Part shown: in pieces, positions 1-5,073 of the stretch
How the letters are laid out: the number at the start of each line of letters is the position of its first letter
Position numbering within the stretch: position 1 is the first letter of the stretch
Notes under the pieces: model-generated
Seen by the model: only the letters and a program-made list of their open reading frames with translations
The model's database searches: none
Told to the model about the DNA's origin: nothing
Source: Hyphomicrobiales bacterium
GTDB taxonomy: Bacteria; Pseudomonadota; Alphaproteobacteria; Rhizobiales; Aestuariivirgaceae
Length of the DNA stretch: 5,073 nucleotides
Assembly: GCA_003151375.1 (NCBI GenBank)
Contig: PLXI01000148.1
Span: forward strand, 2,345-7,417
Reading direction: 5' to 3'
Translations under genes and position numbers: made by a program

Positions 1-1561
1 AAGCTGCAAAATAACTAATGATGCCAGCACCGACCAGGGCACCAAGCCCCCACAGGCTTGAAAAGACACTCGCCCCATTGGCGAAATTAGCATCCAGAAA
101 CAGGTTTAAATCAAACAAAACGACCGCCATCACTAAAGTTGAAAGCACCATGCGTGGCAATTTAAAGCGCGCATCTTCATCAAAGCCAAAGTGGTCGAGG
201 CTGCGCAATCTAAAATAAAGTTGCAGCGCATTTATCCAAGCCGCCAGTGATGTGGCAAGCGCAATGCCTATGTGGCCGATGAAATGTGAGAAAGTGATGC
301 TGCCCACAATATTCACTAAAACCGAAATCAGCGCAAAGCGCATTGGCGTTCTGGTATCGCCACGCGCATAAAAACCCGGTTGAAATACTTTGCTGAGTGA
401 ATAGGCTGGAAGGCCCAGTGCAAAAGCTGCAACAGTTGGTGCAACCGCTGCAGTGTCGGAAGCTTGGAACGCCCCGTGCTGAAACACTGTGCGCAAGATT
501 GGCCCAGCAATCACAATCAGAGCTGCGGTTGATGGCAAAGTAAGAAAGAGCGAAAATTCCAATGCACGATTCTTGGCATCGAGTGCCCCTCTAAAATCAC
601 CGGCGCGCAAGGTGCGCGACAGTGTGGGCAGCAAAACCACACCAATGGCGACACCAATAATGCCGAGTGGAAGTTGGTAAAGCCGGTCAGCATAATACAA
701 ATAGGAATTCGCATGTGGAATGTGCCAGGCCAAGAATGTCGCAATCAATAGATTGATCTGCATCACACCGCCGGAAATAATGCCGGGAACCGACCTTTTG
801 ATTACATTCTTTACGTCATCGGTGAGACGCGGGAATTTTGGCAAGAAAATTAAATTGGCACGTCGGCAAGCAATGGCCAGCAATACATATTGTGCCAGAC
901 CAGAGAGCGTTACACCTGCGGCGAATATATATCCGGTTAACTCAGACTTTCCAGAACCAATAAACCAAACCACGGCATTGGAAAGAATGAGAACGATGTT
1001 CAAGAGTATGGGTGCGGCAGCGGCGGCGGCAAATCGGTTCAGGCTGTTCAATGCTCCGCCCTGCAGGGCGGTCAGTGTCATGAACAACAAATAGGGGAAA
1101 CAAATTTGGGTGAAACTTACAAGCAGTGCGGTTTTTTGGGGTGAGCCTGCTGGTTGCGCGGATGAGCCCAAGGCAAAATATGAAGCCATTCCAGATGGGA
1201 GGAAATGCGTGAAATCAATGGTGAAGAGCGCAATTAACCATGGCATGAAGATTATGCAAATTGTGCAGAAGAACAACATCCAAGCCAGCATCACTGCGTA
1301 AACGTCTTGTGCCATGGCCCTCGCAGCGGGCAGGCCCTCAGCTTCAACTTTACCTGCAAAGATCGGCACGAAGGCAGAGTTAAATGCGCCCTCAGCAAAC
1401 AAGGTGCGAAACAAATTAGGAAAGCGTTGGGCCACAAAAAATGCATCCGCCACATAGCCAGTGCCCAGCGTAAACGCAATCAGCTGATCGCGTATAAAGC
1501 CCAGTACACGGCTTATGGATGTGAATCCGCCAACTTTGGCGGCAGAGCGGATAATGGACAT
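1..1561 (-). CDS. murJ: Lipid II flippase MurJ (MviN family), 3' end beyond the left edge
   Basis: MurJ is an inner-membrane flippase of the MOP superfamily that moves lipid-linked peptidoglycan precursor (lipid II) from the cytoplasmic to the periplasmic face. The frame is open for 520 codons from ATG at 1561 to the window edge. The family runs to roughly 510-540 residues, so only the last part of the final helix is probably missing. The N-terminus matches the family closely: SRVLGFIRD (residues 17-25), then RFPNLFRTLFAEGAFNSAFVP (46-66). Charged residues known to matter in MurJ are visible: R18, R24, D39, R52, E57, and R293 in YADRLYQLP, the equivalent of E. coli R270. FPYLLF (155-160) and NSLNRF (172-177) are also typical. 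Most of the rest is strongly hydrophobic, as expected for about 14 helices. The stretch at residues 116-145 is about 20 residues longer than I remember for E. coli MurJ. No ATG, GTG or TTG lies in frame between the upstream in-frame TGA and this ATG, so the start is well fixed, although no strong Shine-Dalgarno precedes it. It lies 57 bases after glnD. Confidence 0.96.
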   Translation of the reverse strand, partial: MSIIRSAAKVGGFTSISRVLGFIRDQLIAFTLGTGYVADAFFVAQRFPNLFRTLFAEGAFNSAFVPIFAGKVEAEGLPAARAMAQDVYAVMLAWMLFFCTICIIFMPWLIALFTIDFTHFLPSGMASYFALGSSAQPAGSPQKTALLVSFTQICFPYLLFMTLTALQGGALNSLNRFAAAAAAPILLNIVLILSNAVVWFIGSGKSELTGYIFAAGVTLSGLAQYVLLAIACRRANLIFLPKFPRLTDDVKNVIKRSVPGIISGGVMQINLLIATFLAWHIPHANSYLYYADRLYQLPLGIIGVAIGVVLLPTLSRTLRAGDFRGALDAKNRALEFSLFLTLPSTAALIVIAGPILRTVFQHGAFQASDTAAVAPTVAAFALGLPAYSLSKVFQPGFYARGDTRTPMRFALISVLVNIVGSITFSHFIGHIGIALATSLAAWINALQLYFRLRSLDHFGFDEDARFKLPRMVLSTLVMAVVLFDLNLFLDANFANGASVFSSLWGLGALVGAGIISYFAA

Positions 1562-1618
1562 GCCGTGAAATTCTTGCCCGATGCGAAATGCGCCTTTAGC
1601 GAATCACTTGGGGCAGAA
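1562..1618 (-). other. glnD-murJ intergenic gap (57 bases)
   Basis: This is the only non-coding stretch in the window. It separates the TAA of glnD from the ATG of murJ. In the murJ frame it carries a TGA and no start codon. No run of T follows any stem, so an intrinsic terminator is not supported and read-through into murJ is likely. I see no convincing -35/-10 pair in it. Its main visible structure is an inverted repeat, listed separately. Confidence 0.7.
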
Positions 1619-1620
1619 TT
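1569..1620 (-). promoter_or_regulatory. Possible mRNA hairpin over the murJ ribosome-binding region
   Basis: On the coding strand, AATTCTGCCC (1620 to 1611) can pair with GGGCAAGAATT (1579 to 1569). This gives ten base pairs with a single bulged A, closed by a 31-base loop. The left arm begins inside the glnD stop codon, since AA of TAA is its first two bases. The right arm ends 7 bases before the murJ ATG, exactly where a ribosome would bind. There is no U-tract, which argues against a terminator. I infer that it could couple murJ translation to glnD: a ribosome finishing glnD would open the left arm and free the murJ start. The pairing is seen in the sequence. The function is a guess, and a stem of this size can arise by chance. 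Confidence 0.35.
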
Positions 1621-4303
1621 AAGCCCAAACCGAAAGCAAAGTCTTCTCAATCCGTTCCATGCGGTCGAGGTTTTCAATCTTGGCTCCGGTCAAGTCGGTG
1701 ACATAAAACACATCCACCGCCTTTTCACCAAAGGTGGTGATGTGAGCAGAACCGATATTGAGATTGAGCCTATAGAGTGCATCGGTCAACGCATGGAGCA
1801 GGCCAACACGGTCAAGCCCTGAGGCTTCGATCACCGTATTTTTATTGGATGAGGCGTTGTCCACCACAACGCGCGGTGCCACTTGGAATGCCTTGGCGCG
1901 CTCTGGCATTTGTTGAATGCGCGCCAATTCTTCGCTCAAGCGCAACTCACCATGGAGCACTTTGCGGATTGATTCACAGATTTTGGACGAGCGTCTCACT
2001 TCGTCAATCTCGTCTTTGAAAGCGCGGCTGATTAAAATGGTATCCAGCGCAAGGCCGTCAGTCGTGGTGAAAATATGCGCGCCAATGATATTTCCGCCAG
2101 CCGCCGCACAAGCGCCGGTAATCATGGCCAAAAGGCGCGGATGATCGGGCGCCAATATCGTAAGCTCGGTTATTCCGGAAAAGCTATCGGTGCTGACATC
2201 AGTTACAATGCCGCCAGCCGAACGCGCCATCAAAGCATGGTGACGCAACTGGCGCTCTAATGGGACATTGAGCCAATAGGCATCATAATGGCGTTGGGCG
2301 AGGGCATTGCGAGCTTTTTCGTCTGTAAGGGCCAATTTTGCGAAAAGCGTGGCTTGGGCAGAATGCACCCGATCTTTGCGCGAGATAGCAGCATGGCCAC
2401 CTGTTAACAGTGGCTCAGCCTCCACATAAAGTGAGCGGAGTAATTGACCTTTCCAGCCATTCCATACGCCGGGGCCAACGGCCCTGATATCTGCCACGGT
2501 TAGAATGATTAGTAATTTCAGCCGTTCCGAAGTTTGAACGATTTGCACGAAGTCTAAAATTGTTTTGAAGTCATTCAAATCGCGCATCTGTGAGGTTTCA
2601 CTCATCAACAGATGATACCTGATGAGCCATGCCACCAATTCGGTTTCTGCCGCATCAAGGCCGAGCCTTGGGCACAGTTCACGCGCCACACGCTCACCCG
2701 CGATAGAGTGATCTTCAGTGCGGCCCTTGGCAATATCATGCAACAAGGTTGCTATGTAAAGCACACGCTTGGCTTTTAATGTTGGGAAAATTTCAGCAGA
2801 GCGCGGATGTTCTTTTGCCAACTCACCGGATTCGATGCCTTTGAGCACACCCACTGCACGTATAAGATGTTCATCCACAGTATAGTGGTGATACATATTA
2901 AATTGCATCATGGCGACGACCTGACCAAATTCCGGAATGAAGCGGCCTAGAACGCCAGCTTCATTCATCAGGCGCAAAATAGCCTCTGGCTTGGTGGTCT
3001 TGCACAAAATATCCAGAAAAATGGCGTTGGCCTGTTTGTTGTGGCGCAAAGCGTCATCAATCAGCCGGAACGATTTACGCATCAGTTTCAGTGCATCGGG
3101 ATGAATTTCAAGCAGACTTTCGCCGGCCACCCAAAATATCCGCAGCATGTTCACTGGATCAGACGAAAACACGTTTGCGTCCATCACACCAATGCGGCCA
3201 TTCTCAAGCTTGAAGCCCGCAGGCAAATTGGTTTTTGCGCGGCGCGGCAAAAATCTTGTGAAAATGCGGGCAATACCTTGGACTTCTTTCAAGTGTTTTT
3301 CTTCAAGGCTGGCGCAGAAAATGCGTGTGAGATCGCCCACATCCTTGGCAATGAGAAAATAGTGACGCATGAAACGCTCAACCGCGCGCAAGCCACCATG
3401 TTGTTTGTAGCGTAAGCGCTTGGCCATTTCCGATTGGCGATCAAAGCTCAAACGGTCTTCGCCACGGCCTGAAATAAAGTGCAAATGGCAACGCACCGCC
3501 CAAAGAAAATCTTCGCATTTCAAGAAAGTGTGAAGTTCCTCTTGAGTGAAGGCACCCTTTTCTGCCAGTTCTTCTGGTGAATTGGCATTGAAGATAAATT
3601 TTGCAATCCAAAAGAGTGTGTGCAAATCGCGCAACCCGCCTTTGCCATCTTTCAAATCGGGCTCAACCGCATAACGGCTTTCGCCACTCTTGGAATGGCG
3701 CGCATCACGCTCAGCCAATTTCTCTTTCACAAATTTTTTGGCACCTGTTGCCACAATTTCGGCCTTGAAGCGTCGTGACAGTTCAACAAACAAATTCTCC
3801 TCACCGCAGATATAGCGAGCTTCGAGAATAGAAGTGAGAATGGTATTGTCGGTCTTGGCTAAACGGATGCAATCATCAACTTCGCGCGTTGCATGGCCGA
3901 CTTTCAGTTTGCAATCCCACAAGGCATAAAGCAGAAATTCCACCATAGCATTGACCTCGTCCGAAGCTTTTGCGGCCAACAAAAACAACAGATCAATGTC
4001 AGAGCCCGGAGCGAGTGTGCCACGGCCATAGCCACCAGTGGCAATCACCGACAAATGCAGTGGCTTGTCTTGGCCAATGCGCGCCTTGGCCAAGGCAAAC
4101 AGACCCTTGATGACAACGTCCTGTGCGGCCGAAAGGGCCACCGCACAGGCTGTGCCCTTTCCGTCTTTAAGCAATTGGGTTTGAGCCGCCTCATGGGTTG
4201 ACGCCAGATAATCACGACTGAGTTGAGAAGCCTTGTTGCGCAAAACCAAACGGTCTGAGTCAGTCAAAGCCAGAAGGCTTTCTTCAAATGCAGTTTTTGT
4301 CAT
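1619..4303 (-). CDS. glnD: Bifunctional PII uridylyltransferase / uridylyl-removing enzyme GlnD
   Basis: GlnD is the cytoplasmic glutamine sensor of the Ntr system. When glutamine is scarce it uridylylates PII proteins (GlnB/GlnK); when glutamine is plentiful it removes the UMP. All expected domains are present in the 894 residues. The nucleotidyltransferase motif is GGYGRG (90-95) with SDIDLL (101-106), where D102 and D104 are the metal-binding pair; D152 is a candidate third carboxylate. The conserved linker signature VEPDLKDGKGGLRDLH spans 213-228. The HD phosphohydrolase domain shows HHYTVDEH (472-479), H522-D523 in LLHDIAKG, D531-H532 and D605. Two C-terminal ACT domains follow, starting near residues 711 (ITELTILAPDHPRLL) and 823 (TVIEASGLDRVGLL), and are the expected glutamine sites. 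Key residues of both activities are intact. The ATG lies in an ATGA overlap with the mutS stop, with AAAAAGG just upstream (4313-4307, only 3 bases away). The length is like E. coli GlnD (890) and shorter than I recall for many rhizobial versions. Confidence 0.98.
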   Translation of the reverse strand: MTKTAFEESLLALTDSDRLVLRNKASQLSRDYLASTHEAAQTQLLKDGKGTACAVALSAAQDVVIKGLFALAKARIGQDKPLHLSVIATGGYGRGTLAPGSDIDLLFLLAAKASDEVNAMVEFLLYALWDCKLKVGHATREVDDCIRLAKTDNTILTSILEARYICGEENLFVELSRRFKAEIVATGAKKFVKEKLAERDARHSKSGESRYAVEPDLKDGKGGLRDLHTLFWIAKFIFNANSPEELAEKGAFTQEELHTFLKCEDFLWAVRCHLHFISGRGEDRLSFDRQSEMAKRLRYKQHGGLRAVERFMRHYFLIAKDVGDLTRIFCASLEEKHLKEVQGIARIFTRFLPRRAKTNLPAGFKLENGRIGVMDANVFSSDPVNMLRIFWVAGESLLEIHPDALKLMRKSFRLIDDALRHNKQANAIFLDILCKTTKPEAILRLMNEAGVLGRFIPEFGQVVAMMQFNMYHHYTVDEHLIRAVGVLKGIESGELAKEHPRSAEIFPTLKAKRVLYIATLLHDIAKGRTEDHSIAGERVARELCPRLGLDAAETELVAWLIRYHLLMSETSQMRDLNDFKTILDFVQIVQTSERLKLLIILTVADIRAVGPGVWNGWKGQLLRSLYVEAEPLLTGGHAAISRKDRVHSAQATLFAKLALTDEKARNALAQRHYDAYWLNVPLERQLRHHALMARSAGGIVTDVSTDSFSGITELTILAPDHPRLLAMITGACAAAGGNIIGAHIFTTTDGLALDTILISRAFKDEIDEVRRSSKICESIRKVLHGELRLSEELARIQQMPERAKAFQVAPRVVVDNASSNKNTVIEASGLDRVGLLHALTDALYRLNLNIGSAHITTFGEKAVDVFYVTDLTGAKIENLDRMERIEKTLLSVWA
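4300..4303 (-). promoter_or_regulatory. ATGA stop/start overlap of mutS and glnD
   Basis: The last bases of mutS read GCATGA. Its TGA stop (4302-4300) shares bases with the glnD ATG (4303-4301). Overlaps of this form usually mean translational coupling, with terminating ribosomes restarting on the downstream gene. The purine-rich AAAAAGG at 4313-4307 is a weak Shine-Dalgarno candidate with unusually short spacing, which fits a start that depends on coupling. The overlap is read directly; the coupling is inferred. Confidence 0.75.
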
Positions 4304-5073
4304 GCGCCTTTTTCATTTCTCATCAATTGCTGGAGCTCGTAAAGTTGATCAAGTGCCTCGCGCGGTGAAAGCTCATCGGGTTTGAGGCTGCCCAGCTTGT
4401 CGCGCAGCGGATCATGTTTGGGTGGGGGCAGCGCTACAGGTGCTGCAAAGAGGGGCAAATCTGTCATCAGTTTTTGCACCGAGGAAGAATTAGCACCTGT
4501 TTCCAACCGCTTCAGAATTTCACTGGCACGTTGAATGACAACTGGAGGTATGCCGGCAAGTCGCGCCGCTTGAATGCCATAACTGCGGCCTGCCACTCCG
4601 GCCACAACTTCATGTAAGAAGACGATATCACCGTTCCATTCTTTCACACTCATTGTTGCGCAGTGCAAATTCTTGAGCTTGCCTGACAGCGTCGTCAACT
4701 CATGATAGTGGGTGGCAAAAAGTGCACGACATTGGTTCACATCATGCAAATGTTCCAATGTTGCCCAAGCAATTGACAGGCCATCATAGGTGGCCGTGCC
4801 GCGCCCGATTTCATCGAGGATGACAAGTGAGTGGCGTGTGGCTTGATTGAGAATGGCCGCCGTCTCAATCATTTCAACCATGAAGGTGGAACGCCCGCGC
4901 GCCAAATCATCGGCAGCGCCCACGCGACTGAATAGCTTATCGACGACACCTATATGGGCCTGTGTGGCAGGAACAAAACTGCCCATTTGAGCCATCACCA
5001 CAATTAATGCTTGTTGGCGCAGATAAGTGGATTTGCCCGCCATGTTGGGGCCGGTGATCAGCCAGATGCGGCC
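4300..5073 (-). CDS. mutS: DNA mismatch repair ATPase MutS, C-terminal 257 residues (5' end beyond the right edge)
   Basis: MutS binds mismatches and small loops in DNA as a dimer and uses ATP to recruit MutL. Only the ABC-type ATPase domain and tail lie in the window. Residues here are numbered from the first complete codon at the right edge. Walker A is GPNMAGKST (8-16). The signature segment is STFMVEM (62-68). Walker B with the catalytic acid is LVILDEIGRGT (83-93), with E88. The His switch region is ATHYHEL (120-126). The dimer-stabilising segment RSYGIQAARLAGIP (163-176) comes before a helical part and a linker with DLPLF (205-209), a likely sliding-clamp contact. The tail PDELSPREALDQLYELQQL (232-250) resembles the C-terminal oligomerisation helices of E. 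coli MutS. The ATG at 5043 is the methionine inside Walker A and not a start: the frame stays open to the window edge. The ATPase appears intact, with no sign of decay. The stop overlaps glnD. Confidence 0.98.
   Translation of the reverse strand, partial: GRIWLITGPNMAGKSTYLRQQALIVVMAQMGSFVPATQAHIGVVDKLFSRVGAADDLARGRSTFMVEMIETAAILNQATRHSLVILDEIGRGTATYDGLSIAWATLEHLHDVNQCRALFATHYHELTTLSGKLKNLHCATMSVKEWNGDIVFLHEVVAGVAGRSYGIQAARLAGIPPVVIQRASEILKRLETGANSSSVQKLMTDLPLFAAPVALPPPKHDPLRDKLGSLKPDELSPREALDQLYELQQLMRNEKGA
4447..4461 (-). other. Putative sliding-clamp binding motif in the MutS tail (DLPLF)
   Basis: These bases encode D-L-P-L-F in the disordered-looking linker between the MutS ATPase domain and the terminal helices. 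The pattern resembles the bacterial beta-clamp motif, whose consensus is roughly QL(S/D)LF, with D in place of Q. E. coli MutS carries its own clamp motif in the comparable tail region. The proline- and serine-rich surroundings suit an exposed peptide. That it binds the clamp is inferred from this pattern and position. Confidence 0.5.

Noticed and set aside
1013..1030. A GCC-rich run encoding six alanines in MurJ, which looked like a repeat expansion.
   Set aside because: An alanine-rich segment after the NRF motif is usual at this place in alphaproteobacterial MurJ, and the codons are not all identical.
720..1094. A 124-codon plus-strand open frame inside murJ.
   Set aside because: It is a shadow of the murJ reading frame, which is continuous and carries family motifs throughout this stretch.
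1307..1822. A 171-codon open frame on the plus strand spanning the glnD end and the murJ beginning.
   Set aside because: It lies opposite two strongly recognised genes, its translation resembles no family I know, and long antisense frames are common opposite coding sequence. No start signal supports it.
3041..3415. A 124-codon plus-strand open frame opposite the middle of glnD.
   Set aside because: The opposite strand encodes an intact, recognisable GlnD; the plus-strand product has no recognisable domain or ribosome-binding site.
3893..4201. A 102-codon plus-strand open frame opposite the glnD nucleotidyltransferase region.
   Set aside because: It is a shadow of the catalytic domain of GlnD and shows no independent coding evidence.
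5041..5043. An ATG that could be taken as the start of a short 247-residue gene.
   Set aside because: It encodes the methionine within the Walker A motif of MutS; the frame stays open upstream with GRIWLITGPN, so the gene continues past the window.
1..5073. An undescribed defence, mobile or RNA-based system.
   Set aside because: Coding sequence of three housekeeping genes fills the window except for 57 bases. I found no direct-repeat array, transposase, integrase, tRNA-like fold or long structured non-coding region.

Overview
The window is an ordinary chromosomal stretch from an alphaproteobacterium, most likely of the rhizobial (Hyphomicrobiales) kind. Three genes lie on the minus strand and are read right to left in the order mutS, glnD, murJ. 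I know this order from rhizobial genomes, where trpS often follows murJ. The protein sequences also look alphaproteobacterial, for example the DLPLF element in the MutS tail and the MurJ N-terminus. Base composition is close to even, lower in GC than most cultured rhizobia. I cannot name the genus.

Layout, in the direction of transcription. From the right edge (5073) to 4300 is the C-terminal ATPase part of the mismatch-repair protein MutS; the rest of the gene lies outside the window. Its TGA stop overlaps the ATG of glnD in a 4-base ATGA. From 4303 to 1619 is a complete glnD (894 codons), the bifunctional PII uridylyltransferase/uridylyl-removing enzyme. After a 57-base gap that can fold into a hairpin over the start region of the next gene, murJ (the lipid II flippase, formerly mviN) runs from 1561 off the left edge. 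I read this frame by hand: 520 codons without a stop, so probably only the extreme C-terminus is missing.

Tight packing on one strand suggests one operon, but the products do unrelated jobs: DNA repair, nitrogen sensing and cell-wall precursor export. The cluster probably reflects conserved synteny rather than a shared pathway. No gene is supported on the plus strand, and I see no RNA gene, mobile element, CRISPR array or long repeat. Only the 57-base glnD-murJ gap is non-coding. I found no undescribed system. The points most worth a second look are an enlarged TM3-TM4 loop in MurJ and the inverted repeat that could mask the murJ start.
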